Assembly (NCBI GenBank): GCA_905339165.1
Contig: CAJPFH010000035.1
Location: forward strand, 1 to 64,000
Direction of reading: 5' to 3'
DNA: 64,000 nt
Source: Flavobacteriales bacterium
GTDB lineage: Bacteria > Bacteroidota > Bacteroidia > Flavobacteriales_E > Vicingaceae
Shown here: positions 19,188 through 27,858 of the stretch, in pieces
Layout: each line of letters starts with the position of its first letter
Position numbering within the stretch: position 1 is the first letter of the stretch
The notes under the pieces: model-generated
Database searches by the model: none
What the model was told of the DNA's origin: nothing
Seen by the model: the letters and a program-made list of their open reading frames with translations, nothing else
Position numbers and translations under genes: made by a program

Positions 19188-21903
19188 ATTCTACATTCAT
19201 TGCTCTTACTGTTTTTCCGGAAACAGTAATAATGTTTAAAATACCATCATTATTCATATCTCCTGCAATGTAGGTTTCTTTTATCGATATCGGAAATCCT
19301 TGTAAAAGTTCACCTTTTGAATGATACATATATAATTCTTCGGTTGCTTCGTATAAAACACCAATGATATTATTTTTGTTAAAATAAAATACATCCACCT
19401 TACCGGGAGCCTGTCCCGGAAAAATTTGTCTTATCATTTCCTCGTTTTTTTCCGACACCACTTTCAACTCTCCCTGTTTAAAAAAAATAAGTTCATTTAT
19501 CTTATCCTTGTTTAAATCTCTGTATGCAAAAGAAGCTTCTGTCGAACCCGAAAACAACTGAAACGTATCTAATCTATCAGTAAAGCTGAGGGAAAAAAAG
19601 AGTCCGCTTGAATCAAGTGCAACAATTCTGGAGTTTTCGAATGAAATAGAAGGTTCTACTTTAAAAAAAAGCAAACCACTTTTCGCAATTTTATTTTTAA
19701 AAGAAAGCCTCAGTTGCCCTTTTCTATCGAGTGCATATACTTTTCCGTTGTTTTCGGCAACCACCACATAGTCTTTTCCTTGGGTAGCAAAATGAAAAAC
19801 AGGAAACAAAACAATATTTTCTGTTACTGGCGATTGCCAACCATCAACGGGTTTTCCTGCCATATCGTAATTATATATTTTATTATCGTTACAGGCTATT
19901 ATAAAACGATAGGTTTTATTTTTTTCGTAATCAAGGGCGGCTACTGAACTTGTTGCCAGTGCAGGAAGTTTAATCGGAAATCCATTATAAAAATTGCCTT
20001 TTCTATCAATAATATATACTGAAGTATTCGTATTCAAGAGCATTTGTAATTTACCGTTATTGAGCATATCCACTTCGGTAATATTTCCTTTTATTGGACC
20101 GTCTAACTGTTTTTTCCAAAAAATTTTTCCGGTATTGCTAATTAAATACAAATGATTTTGTTCGTCTTGTACCACAATATCTTTAGCATTGGTCGTATGA
20201 TTACTGAAAAAATAAGGCCCATAAGTAAGCTCTGCATCTATCTCTACATTCCACAATCCGCTTTTCTTTTCTTTATTAGTAGGATTATATTTTACATAGA
20301 TGCTGTTGTAGTATAAATTCTTTTTGGTATAAGAAATTTGCCAAGAAAAGGCTTGAAATTTTTTAATCGTTTCGGCATTTTCTAGAAACCGATTTTTAAG
20401 TTCATCATTTAATATATTGATTATTGAAGGAAAGCTGTGTGGCACGGCACAGTAAAAAAACAGGTTTGATTCAGAAGCAATATTTTCGGCAAATTGCCTA
20501 TAATCGGTATTTGTGTTTAGTGTACGCGATGAATGATATGCATGAATAATACTTTTTACAACTTCTATCGTATTAGCCATTACCACATATTCTGAAACAA
20601 AGGCAAAATAGGGTTTAGATATAGAAGCATAGGGTTTGCCTAGTAAATAATAAAAGGGGCTATCTATGGGTAATCGCTGAATTTCATATTCCAGATATTG
20701 TTCCGTGTACCATCCTTCGGCTGAAGATGCCAGATGCCGCAGGCGCTTCACAGCATCACGTTCTTCGGTTGTACGAAAAAGTATGAAAACATTGCCTGCG
20801 GCAGAGTCTGGCTTTTGATTAAGAGCTCCTATCACTATTTCCTTATTAATCCAACCCAACAATTCTTCTTCAACATCACATTCAAACATTTTATTCCACT
20901 CTTCTATTTTAGAATTAAAAAAAACGGACTTGTATTTTCTATGTTTAAATTTTTGCAAGTTGGTTTTCCATGTAATAAAATTGCTAAAAGACATGTGCCA
21001 AAACCACGCTGTATTTTCTGGCATAACAGAAATAGCCTCAATTTCTGAGGGTTTTTGGCTAGAAAATAAACTAAGAAAGTGCTTGGCGGAATCGGAAGAA
21101 TGAGCAAAACCATTTAAAAGAAGTGTATTCGGTTTTATGGAGGCATCAATATTTACCCATCCCATAAAATCAGAAAGTTCCAATACATATTCTCGTTTTT
21201 CTTCATTTAAATAGTGTCCGAGTGTTTTTATAAAATCATCTACCTTAATAAACACAGAGGCATCGGCACTATTCCCGGAAGTTTCTATAATGGTTTGCAG
21301 TTCTGTATTTTGGGTAATTATTTTGCCCGATTTAAACTGCCTTATGCTTTCTTCTACTAATGATATAGAAGCAGAGGCTATTCCTACATTTTCGATTATT
21401 GTAAAATAACTCTTCTCTTTATTTTTCCGTTTTATTTCAAAAATCTCAAACCCTTCAAACATTTTATTTTGCTTGGTAATGCTTATTTTTTCTATTTCCG
21501 ACATAACCCTACTTCCCGAAACATTTTTGTTGAAAGGAAGTATTAAAAGAATTTGCCATTTGTTTTGAGAGGTAGTGTGAATAGATGCAACAACATCGTT
21601 GTGTTTTATGGTTTCTGAAAAAAAAGAACTAGTAACAAGTAGCGAATCTATCCATTCGCCTTCAGTATTTAACTCATCAAAAAAAGGAGTATTCTTTAAT
21701 TCTTGCCAAATAACATTATTTGTACTTAGTTTAGAAAAAAAATGGTGGAAAGAGTGGGTTTTAACCACCATAAGAGTATTCTCCGGAATTAACCTCCAAT
21801 AATCTACCCCATTGTATTTTCTTTGTTTGTAATACACATAACCTATAATAGATAGTGACACTATGGTTAAAACAAGAACAAAGACTATAATTTTTCTTAT
21901 CAT
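19186..21903 (-). CDS. DUF3352-like membrane-anchored protein with C-terminal beta-propeller
   Basis: 905 aa. One N-terminal membrane segment (IIVFVLVLTIVSLSIIGYVYY), then a DUF3352-like region (~35-560) opening with YWRLIPENTLMVVKT and containing two related halves (compare IPENTLMVVKT with MPENTAWFWHM at ~300). The last ~330 residues look like a beta-propeller built of repeats of the type DEQNHLYLISNTGKIFWKK / RKGNFYNGFPI / YDMAGKPVDGW, similar to PQQ- or VCBS-type blades. Probably anchored in the inner membrane and facing the periplasm, or surface exposed. Function unknown. A -7 box lies 14 bases before the ATG. Confidence 0.75.
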   Translation of the reverse strand: MIRKIIVFVLVLTIVSLSIIGYVYYKQRKYNGVDYWRLIPENTLMVVKTHSFHHFFSKLSTNNVIWQELKNTPFFDELNTEGEWIDSLLVTSSFFSETIKHNDVVASIHTTSQNKWQILLILPFNKNVSGSRVMSEIEKISITKQNKMFEGFEIFEIKRKNKEKSYFTIIENVGIASASISLVEESIRQFKSGKIITQNTELQTIIETSGNSADASVFIKVDDFIKTLGHYLNEEKREYVLELSDFMGWVNIDASIKPNTLLLNGFAHSSDSAKHFLSLFSSQKPSEIEAISVMPENTAWFWHMSFSNFITWKTNLQKFKHRKYKSVFFNSKIEEWNKMFECDVEEELLGWINKEIVIGALNQKPDSAAGNVFILFRTTEERDAVKRLRHLASSAEGWYTEQYLEYEIQRLPIDSPFYYLLGKPYASISKPYFAFVSEYVVMANTIEVVKSIIHAYHSSRTLNTNTDYRQFAENIASESNLFFYCAVPHSFPSIINILNDELKNRFLENAETIKKFQAFSWQISYTKKNLYYNSIYVKYNPTNKEKKSGLWNVEIDAELTYGPYFFSNHTTNAKDIVVQDEQNHLYLISNTGKIFWKKQLDGPIKGNITEVDMLNNGKLQMLLNTNTSVYIIDRKGNFYNGFPIKLPALATSSVAALDYEKNKTYRFIIACNDNKIYNYDMAGKPVDGWQSPVTENIVLFPVFHFATQGKDYVVVAENNGKVYALDRKGQLRLSFKNKIAKSGLLFFKVEPSISFENSRIVALDSSGLFFSLSFTDRLDTFQLFSGSTEASFAYRDLNKDKINELIFFKQGELKVVSEKNEEMIRQIFPGQAPGKVDVFYFNKNNIIGVLYEATEELYMYHSKGELLQGFPISIKETYIAGDMNNDGILNIITVSGKTVRAMNVE

Positions 21904-21917
21904 AGATTTACTAGAAC

Positions 21918-21925
21918 CAAAAGTA
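21918..21925 (-). promoter_or_regulatory. -7 box TACTTTTG for the DUF3352 gene
   Basis: On the minus strand this reads TACTTTTG, a full match to the consensus, ending 14 bases before the ATG. Confidence 0.55.
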
Positions 21926-22020
21926 ATTTTATAATACCATTAGTGTGGTTGTTCAAGATTGAAACAATTAACACAGAGAAGTTAATTGACACATTATTTT
22001 CCTCCAGGAGGCTTGATAAC

Positions 22021-22073
22021 TCTCTAAAAAAATAAATCCTGCCCTTTTACGGCAGGATTTATTTTTTTAGAGA
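22021..22073. terminator. Perfect 23-bp hairpin after the lipoprotein gene
   Basis: Bases 22021-22043 are the exact reverse complement of 22051-22073, with a 7-base loop. The GC-rich part CCTGCC sits next to the loop and the A7/T7 tracts lie outside it, as in an intrinsic terminator. It lies 11 bases beyond the stop of the minus-strand lipoprotein gene. Confidence 0.85.
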
Positions 22074-22084
22074 GAGAAATTGTT

Positions 22085-22855
22085 TTATTGTTCGAAAGTG
22101 GCAGTACGATTAAACTCTGAGTTAACTGTATTGGTAGATACTGTAGGAGTACCGGCAAAAGAAGTTGTCGTTGTACTTTTCTCTGTACTCTTTCCGGAAG
22201 TAGATACTTCCATTAATTTATTTTTTAAAGTACTTAAAATCCATGTTTCGGTGTTCTCTCCAGCCAAATACACATTGTCTTTCTCTTCTGTGCTTGTAAC
22301 AGTTCCCATAAGTGGAATTGTTGCAGTTGTATTATTTTTTTCTTTTTCGGCTAAGGTATTTAGTAATAACCGCTCTTTGTTTTTAAAGTCTTTTTCTACT
22401 CCTGTAAGGAATGTCCATGTTCCGGAAGAACTGCCATCACTGGTTAATTGCACATCGGTGCTAAAGCCTGCATTTACAGCAGTGCCATTGCCACTAAAGT
22501 TTCGGGTATTGGAAAATGTACCATCTTTTTCAAATTTTAGAACTAATGTGCCCGTTCCTGTTACATTAATGGTTGTAACATCTCCATTTTCATTAGTCTC
22601 CGTCATTGAAACGGTAAACTTATCTCCTTCTAACTTAATGGTTCCGCTCGAAGAAGAAGTGGTGGTATTTCCCGCAGAGGTAGAGGTGGTTGTTTCACTG
22701 TTTTTTTCTTCAAACTTAGTGGCTTTCCACTCACCCGTAACTCTCGCTTTACGCGAACGAAGACTTAAAAAGGAATCACCATCGCCTTTTTTACACGATG
22801 TACTTACAGCCGACAACACAAGCAGTGTGGCTATTGATAAAATTATTTTTTTCAT
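22085..22855 (-). CDS. Putative outer-membrane lipoprotein, lipocalin-like
   Basis: 256 aa. Signal peptide ending in the lipobox SAVSTSC (Cys21), followed by KKGDGDS. Residues ~35-100 have the opening of lipocalin-like Bacteroidota lipoproteins (VTGEWKATKFEEK ... FEKDGTFSN), interrupted by a Ser/Thr-rich insert (ETTTSTSAGNTTTSSSSG). Composition is strongly Ser/Thr/Asn. The C-terminal part has no domain I recognise. Function unknown; a small ligand carrier or structural surface protein is possible. It has its own -7 box and terminator, so it is a single-gene unit. The opposite strand is also open over this length by composition. Confidence 0.75.
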   Translation of the reverse strand: MKKIILSIATLLVLSAVSTSCKKGDGDSFLSLRSRKARVTGEWKATKFEEKNSETTTSTSAGNTTTSSSSGTIKLEGDKFTVSMTETNENGDVTTINVTGTGTLVLKFEKDGTFSNTRNFSGNGTAVNAGFSTDVQLTSDGSSSGTWTFLTGVEKDFKNKERLLLNTLAEKEKNNTTATIPLMGTVTSTEEKDNVYLAGENTETWILSTLKNKLMEVSTSGKSTEKSTTTTSFAGTPTVSTNTVNSEFNRTATFEQ

Positions 22856-22874
22856 AGTTGTAAATTTATTTATA

Positions 22875-22882
22875 CAAAAGTA
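22875..22882 (-). promoter_or_regulatory. -7 box TACTTTTG for the lipoprotein gene
   Basis: Full consensus match on the minus strand, ending 19 bases before the ATG at 22855; the same octamer serves the DUF3352 gene at 21918-21925. Confidence 0.6.
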
Positions 22883-22891
22883 ATAAGATTC

Positions 22892-23293
22892 CTAATAACA
22901 ATGTTTATTCTGTTGCTGTGCATTTTCTGTGCTTACCCACATTACGGTACTAATGGAATCGCACATTTCTACCTTTACAAATATTTCTTTTTCTTCTTTT
23001 CCTTTGATATAGTACACCGGACAAGGTTTTCGTTTGGTATCGCTTTTTGAAAAAAATACAGAACCTTTTTTTGAAATAAGGCTTTTCACTTCAGTTTCGT
23101 TTACATTAAGTGCCTCCATGCTGCATAGGGCTTTATCAGTAAAACGAATTTCGGATGAGGCTATTTGCTCTAGTATTCTACCTTGTGGTAGCCAACTAGG
23201 GCGTTCTCTTTTGTGCAGCAGCATAAAATAGACTATTATAACACCTATAACAACACCCAAAAGGTATAATCGTAATCTGCGAAAGAAAGTCAT
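22892..23293 (-). CDS. Small single-TM protein, DUF4258-like
   Basis: 133 aa. One N-terminal membrane segment (LYLLGVVIGVIIVYFMLL) anchors a ~100-residue soluble part. The segment VFFSKSDTKRKPCPVYYIKG resembles the conserved core of DUF4258-like proteins in Bacteroidota; this is recognition from memory and only moderately sure. Two Cys (PCP, EMC) and a Cys near the C-terminus are present. It begins one base after the ald stop, so it is the last gene of the porX-tsaE-ald operon. Function unknown. Confidence 0.65.
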   Translation of the reverse strand: MTFFRRLRLYLLGVVIGVIIVYFMLLHKRERPSWLPQGRILEQIASSEIRFTDKALCSMEALNVNETEVKSLISKKGSVFFSKSDTKRKPCPVYYIKGKEEKEIFVKVEMCDSISTVMWVSTENAQQQNKHCY

Positions 23294-23294
23294 T

Positions 23295-24512
23295 CTATTT
23301 ATAGGCTGCTATTAGTAAATCAATATCTTTATAAGGCAGGTTAAAGGTTTCTCCCAGGTATTTATTGGATAAAATTCCTTTAAATAAGTAGATGCCTTGC
23401 CTAATTCCAAAATCTTTTTTTAGGCACTCTTCTACTCCTCCGTCATCGGCAATATCTAACAACATAGGTGAAAAAACGTGGCTGAGTGCAGAAGAAGCTG
23501 TTTTAGCCACACGAGAAGCAATATTGGGTACCCCATAATGAATAACTCCGTACTTTTTAAAGGTGGGTTTCTCGTGCGAGGTTACTTCCGAAGTTTCAAA
23601 ACAGCCACCTTGATCTATACTCACATCAACTACAATGGCACCGTTTTTCATATCTTTTACCATATCTTCTGTAACAATACAAGGTGTTCTGCCTTGTGGT
23701 GCCCGAATGGCTCCTATGGCAACATCGGCTGTTTGCAGAGCCTTTTTAAGTACATGTGGGGAAACCACAGAGGTGTAAACACGTTGGTTTACCACATTTT
23801 GAAGCCTGCGTAATTTATAAATATTATTATCGAATACTTTTACGGAAGCTCCTAAACCAATAGCGGCCCGGGTGGCATATTCTCCTACTGTTCCTGCCCC
23901 TAATATTACCACTTCAATAGGGGGAACTCCTGAAATTCCGCCCAACATTAATCCTTGCCCGGAGTTGACATTGCTTAAATATTCGGCTGCTATTAAAATA
24001 GAGGTGGTTCCGGCAATTTCGCTCATGCTTCGTATTACCGGAAAAGTTTTTTCTTCGTCCATAATATAATCGAAAGCGATGGCTGTGATTTTTTTCTCAA
24101 TCAGTTTTTTTAAGAAGTTTTTAGGCTGTATAGGGAGTTGCAGAGCCGAAATGAGTGTTTGCCCCATTTGCATCATTTCTATTTCTGTGTGTGAGGGAGG
24201 TTCTACTTTTAGTATAATATTAGCTTTATACACGTCTTCGGGCGAATAGGTTATTCTAGCTCCTGCTTCGCTATAGTCGTGGTCTTCGAAGTTGGCTCCC
24301 TTGCCGGCTTGCGTTTCTATCACTACTTCGTGGCCTCTGTTTACCAATAGGGCTACGGCAGAAGGGGTGAGGGCTACTCTCTTTTCCTGAAATGAGGTTT
24401 CTTTGGGAATTCCGATATACAAATCGCTTTTTTTACGAGCTACTTCCAGCATTTCGGGCTGTGGCATAAAACTTTTAGCCAAAGATTTAAGGACATCATC
24501 ATTGGGGGTCAT
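23295..24512 (-). CDS. ald: Alanine dehydrogenase
   Basis: 405 aa. Catalyses NAD-dependent alanine-pyruvate interconversion. The N-terminal domain has IGIPKETSFQEKRVALTPSAV, the substrate-binding opening of the Ald/PNT family; the NAD Rossmann motif is VVILGAGTVGEYATRAAIG near residue 206; the later DVSIDQGGCFETSE is also typical. It has ~30 extra N-terminal residues compared with the classic ~370 aa enzyme, as in the Bacteroidota form. The start codon overlaps the tsaE stop by 4 bases, so expression is coupled to tsaE and porX. Confidence 0.92.
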   Translation of the reverse strand: MTPNDDVLKSLAKSFMPQPEMLEVARKKSDLYIGIPKETSFQEKRVALTPSAVALLVNRGHEVVIETQAGKGANFEDHDYSEAGARITYSPEDVYKANIILKVEPPSHTEIEMMQMGQTLISALQLPIQPKNFLKKLIEKKITAIAFDYIMDEEKTFPVIRSMSEIAGTTSILIAAEYLSNVNSGQGLMLGGISGVPPIEVVILGAGTVGEYATRAAIGLGASVKVFDNNIYKLRRLQNVVNQRVYTSVVSPHVLKKALQTADVAIGAIRAPQGRTPCIVTEDMVKDMKNGAIVVDVSIDQGGCFETSEVTSHEKPTFKKYGVIHYGVPNIASRVAKTASSALSHVFSPMLLDIADDGGVEECLKKDFGIRQGIYLFKGILSNKYLGETFNLPYKDIDLLIAAYK

Positions 24513-24925
24513 ACATTCTCAGTTTTAATAATTCTATTTTCGTTTTCAGATTCAATCATCACCCTTACGTAATTTGTGGGCAAAAGGTTATTTATTTTCT
24601 CTGGCCATTCTATAAAGCAATATGAGTTACTAAATAAATATTCTTCTATTCCCATATCAAGTGCTTCGACTTCGTTTACTATTCTGTAAAAATCGAAATG
24701 ATACAGTGTTTTTTCATCTTTTGTTCGGTATTCATTTACTAAAGAAAAAGTGGGGCTTGAGGCTTCATCTATACTTTGCAAAGCAATGCATATATTTTTA
24801 ATGAGGGTGGTTTTTCCGGCCCCCATTTCGCCCTGAAAAATAAATATCTTTTGCTGGTTGTATTGTTTCAGAATTTCTTGTGCAATGGGCAACAGTTCCG
24901 ACTCTTGTTTACAAACAAACTCCAT
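24509..24925 (-). CDS. tsaE: tRNA threonylcarbamoyladenosine biosynthesis ATPase TsaE
   Basis: 138 aa. Partner of TsaB/TsaD in t6A37 tRNA modification. Walker A GEMGAGKTTLIKNIC is followed by the family signatures SSPTFSLVNEY and LYHFDFYRI, with IEWPEKI as the W-x-E element near the C-terminus. It lies 4 bases after porX and overlaps ald by 4 bases, placing it in the middle of a tight operon. Confidence 0.96.
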   Translation of the reverse strand: MEFVCKQESELLPIAQEILKQYNQQKIFIFQGEMGAGKTTLIKNICIALQSIDEASSPTFSLVNEYRTKDEKTLYHFDFYRIVNEVEALDMGIEEYLFSNSYCFIEWPEKINNLLPTNYVRVMIESENENRIIKTENV

Positions 24926-24929
24926 TGGT

Positions 24930-26480
24930 TTACTTTGGTTGAAGATGCACTATAGGAATAATTATTTCTTCTAATGAAATACCTCCATGTTGAAATGTAT
25001 CGGCATAATATTTTACGTAATGGTTATAATTATTGGGGTATGCAAAAAAACTATATTCGCGGGCAAAAACGTATGCCTGACTAACATTAACTTTTGGCAA
25101 AAAAGCCTCGGCCGGGTTTTTTATTTCGAATACATCTTTGGCAGAGTAACTTAAATTTTTTCCTTGTTTGTATCGCAAATTAGAATTTACCGTTTTGTCG
25201 CCCACAATTTTAACGGGGTCTTTTACTCTTACCGAGCCATGGTCGGTGGTAATAATTACTCGGCCTTTGCGGGCTGCAATATTTTTTAATGCTTCAAAAA
25301 GAGGGGATCGTTCAAACCAGTTGAGAGTTAAAGAACGATAGGCCGGCTCGTCTTCTGCCAATTCGCGAACAATATCGGTATCGGTAAGAGCATGAGAAAG
25401 CATATCAATAAAATTGTATACGATTACATTCAAAGGTCGCTGCATCATATTGGGGATATCGTTTATTAACTTACGCCCATACGATTGGTTTAACACCTTA
25501 TTGTACGAGGGTTTTATATCTTTACCTAGTCGTTTTAGCTGAGATTCTAGTAACTCGGGCTCGTACATATTTTTTCTGCCTTCGTCTTCGTCATTCAACC
25601 ACAAATCGGGGTATTTTTTTTCAATTTCAGAAGGCAACAAACCGGCAAAAAAGGAATTGCGAGCATATTGTGTAGTAGTGGGCAATATACTGTAGTATGC
25701 TTCTTCCGTGCCAATCCAAAAATGTTCGCAAATGAGTGGCTTAATGGCATGCCACTGGTCTAAACGCAAGTTATCGATAACTACCAAAAAAAGGGGGGAG
25801 TCGTTGCTTATTCTAGGAGCAATTTTTTTTCGAAAAACCGTATGCGACATAATAGGGGCATTTTCTGCATCTTTGAGCCATTGGATATAGTTTTTCTCTA
25901 AAAAACTACAGAATACATGATTGGCCTCGTTTTTCTGCATTTTTAGAATCTCTTCCATACCACGGTCTTTTAGCTTTTCTAGCTCAAGTTCCCAGTATAG
26001 TAATTTGTTATAAACATCTACCCACTCGTTAAAATCTAAACGATTGCTTATACTCATTCCTATATTGCGAAATTCCTGTTGGTAATTCATGGTTGTTTTT
26101 TCCGAAACCAATCTTCCCGAATCTAAATTCTTCTTAATAGAAAGAAGTATTTGCTTAGGATTTACGGGCTTAATAAGATAATCGGAAATTTTTGAGCCTA
26201 TGGCACCTTCCATAATCGATTCTTCTTCGCTTTTTGTAATCATAACCACCGGTACGGAGGGCGATTTTTCTTTAATCTGTTGCAAGGTTTCTAAGCCACT
26301 TAGCCCGGGCATATTTTCATCTAAGAAAACGATATCAAATTTTTGTTCGCCAATTTTTTCAATGGCTTCGTTTCCACTAAGCACAGCAGTAACATCATAT
26401 CCTTTTTCTTCTAAAAAAATAATATGTGGTTTTAGCAAATCGATTTCATCATCGGCCCAAAGAATCTTTATTTTATTCAT
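24930..26480 (-). CDS. porX: PorX-type response regulator with PglZ domain (T9SS control)
   Basis: 516 aa. Residues ~1-120 are a receiver domain with the acidic pair in LWADDEID, phospho-acceptor Asp54 (VFLDENMPG), Thr in MITKSEE and the conserved Lys in DYLIKPVNP. After a helical linker, residues ~195-516 form an alkaline-phosphatase-superfamily PglZ domain (LFLVVIDNLRLDQW with metal-binding Asp, SILPTTTQYARNSFFAG with the active-site Thr, IITTDHGSVRV). This architecture defines PorX, which with PorY controls T9SS genes in Porphyromonas; the PglZ domain hydrolyses oligonucleotides. First gene of a four-gene operon and divergent from the HD gene. Confidence 0.94.
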   Translation of the reverse strand: MNKIKILWADDEIDLLKPHIIFLEEKGYDVTAVLSGNEAIEKIGEQKFDIVFLDENMPGLSGLETLQQIKEKSPSVPVVMITKSEEESIMEGAIGSKISDYLIKPVNPKQILLSIKKNLDSGRLVSEKTTMNYQQEFRNIGMSISNRLDFNEWVDVYNKLLYWELELEKLKDRGMEEILKMQKNEANHVFCSFLEKNYIQWLKDAENAPIMSHTVFRKKIAPRISNDSPLFLVVIDNLRLDQWHAIKPLICEHFWIGTEEAYYSILPTTTQYARNSFFAGLLPSEIEKKYPDLWLNDEDEGRKNMYEPELLESQLKRLGKDIKPSYNKVLNQSYGRKLINDIPNMMQRPLNVIVYNFIDMLSHALTDTDIVRELAEDEPAYRSLTLNWFERSPLFEALKNIAARKGRVIITTDHGSVRVKDPVKIVGDKTVNSNLRYKQGKNLSYSAKDVFEIKNPAEAFLPKVNVSQAYVFAREYSFFAYPNNYNHYVKYYADTFQHGGISLEEIIIPIVHLQPK

Positions 26481-26519
26481 AAAATTGAGTATTTCGAGTG
26501 TGGTGTACTTTGCTTATTG

Positions 26520-26527
26520 TAATTTTG
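26520..26527 (+). promoter_or_regulatory. -7 box TAATTTTG for the HD hydrolase gene
   Basis: Full consensus match 35 bases before the GTG at 26563, in the gap between divergent porX and the HD gene. Confidence 0.5.
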
Positions 26528-26562
26528 GCCAAGTTCGGAACAATAAAATTATAATTCGTAAG

Positions 26563-27798
26563 GTGAATATTCAAAACATTAACAAAAGAAAAATATTTAA
26601 CGACCCAATTTATGGTTTCGTATCTATTCCCTACGATATTGTTTTCGACTTAATAGAACACCCCTTTTTTCAGCGACTTAGAAGAATAAAGCAGTTAGGC
26701 ATGACTCACCTTGTGTATCCGGGTGCACTACACACTCGTTTTCATCATGCTTTAGGGGCTATGCATCTTATGGCAAAGGCTATTGAAGTACTCCGCTCTA
26801 AGGGGCATACCATTACCCACGATGAAGCCAAAGGAGTTATCATTGCTATTCTATTGCACGATATAGGACATGGACCTTTCTCTCATGCGTTAGAGCATAG
26901 TTTGGTACACGGCATCTCGCACGAAAAAATTTCTGATGCCTTTATGGATAAGCTAAACAAACAGTTTAATAATGAACTAGGCTTAGCCATAAAAATTTTC
27001 AGAAATAAATACCCTAAACATTTTCTGCACCAAATGGTATCGAGCCAATTAGATATGGATAGACTTGATTACCTGAGACGAGACAGTTTTTACACCGGTG
27101 TTTCCGAGGGTGTTATAAGTACCGATAGAATTATCACTATGCTCAATGTAAAAAATGATGAATTAGTGGTAGAAGAAAAAGGAATTTATTCTATCGAAAA
27201 ATTTATTATTGCACGCAGATTGATGTACTGGCAGGTTTATCTTCATAAAACCGTACTCTCGGCCGAAAATCTTATTATTAATATTTTAAAAAGGGCCAAA
27301 GAACTTGCCCAAAATAAACAAGAACTATTTTGCACTCCGGCATTAAAACATTTTTTATATAACCATATTGATAAAGAAAAGTTTTTCAATCAATCTGCCC
27401 ATCTCGAAACCTTTTCTTTGTTAGACGATTATGATATTTTTACCTCTATAAAAGTGTGGGTAAACCACGAAGATAAAATATTAAGTACGCTCTGCAATAA
27501 TCTTATTAACAGAAAATTATATAAAATTGAATTAAGTAATAAACCTTTTTCAAAAAGCGATGTAAACAAGCATAAACAAAAAGTTTGCAAAAAACTGAAA
27601 CTAAAAAATGATGAAATAAACTACTTTGTTTTTAATTCTGAAATTATAAATAACGCCTATAATCCCACGCACGACAGCATAAAACTGCTAAACAAAAACG
27701 GAAGTGTAACCGACATTGCTTCTGCAGCCGACCAACTTAATATATCGGTTTTATCTAAGCCGGTAAAAAAATACTTTATATGCTATCCTAAACAATAA
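26563..27798 (+). CDS. HD domain phosphohydrolase (COG1078 type)
   Basis: 411 aa from a GTG at 26563. The open frame runs back to 26200, but the extra ~120 residues are antisense to porX and have no family likeness. HD metal ligands are visible: His57/His61 (ALHTRFHHALG), His99-Asp100 (ILLHDIGHGPFSHALEH), and a later Asp in DMDRLDYLRRDSFYTG. These proteins resemble dNTP triphosphohydrolases; the natural substrate is uncertain. The gene sits directly before lpxD, a common Bacteroidota order, 60 bases apart. Confidence 0.88.
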   Translation: MNIQNINKRKIFNDPIYGFVSIPYDIVFDLIEHPFFQRLRRIKQLGMTHLVYPGALHTRFHHALGAMHLMAKAIEVLRSKGHTITHDEAKGVIIAILLHDIGHGPFSHALEHSLVHGISHEKISDAFMDKLNKQFNNELGLAIKIFRNKYPKHFLHQMVSSQLDMDRLDYLRRDSFYTGVSEGVISTDRIITMLNVKNDELVVEEKGIYSIEKFIIARRLMYWQVYLHKTVLSAENLIINILKRAKELAQNKQELFCTPALKHFLYNHIDKEKFFNQSAHLETFSLLDDYDIFTSIKVWVNHEDKILSTLCNNLINRKLYKIELSNKPFSKSDVNKHKQKVCKKLKLKNDEINYFVFNSEIINNAYNPTHDSIKLLNKNGSVTDIASAADQLNISVLSKPVKKYFICYPKQ

Positions 27799-27846
27799 TC
27801 CGTTAATAACATTTGCACTTATCTTATTAAATAAACAAATTATTTT

Positions 27847-27854
27847 TACCTTTG
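27847..27854 (+). promoter_or_regulatory. -7 box TACCTTTG four bases before lpxD
   Basis: Same octamer as the rpsO box. It ends only 4 bases before the lpxD ATG, so transcription would begin at or next to the start codon. Confidence 0.55.
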
Positions 27855-27858
27855 AGTA

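Noticed and set aside
22080-22883. Open frame of 267 codons on the plus strand over the lipoprotein gene
   Set aside because: It mirrors the real minus-strand gene, which has a signal peptide, lipobox, promoter box and terminator; the opposite frame is open because of Ser/Thr/Lys-rich codon composition and has no known features.
26200-26562. Upstream extension of the HD hydrolase frame by about 120 residues
   Set aside because: It is antisense to porX, has no family likeness, and a promoter box lies at 26520 just before a good GTG start at 26563.
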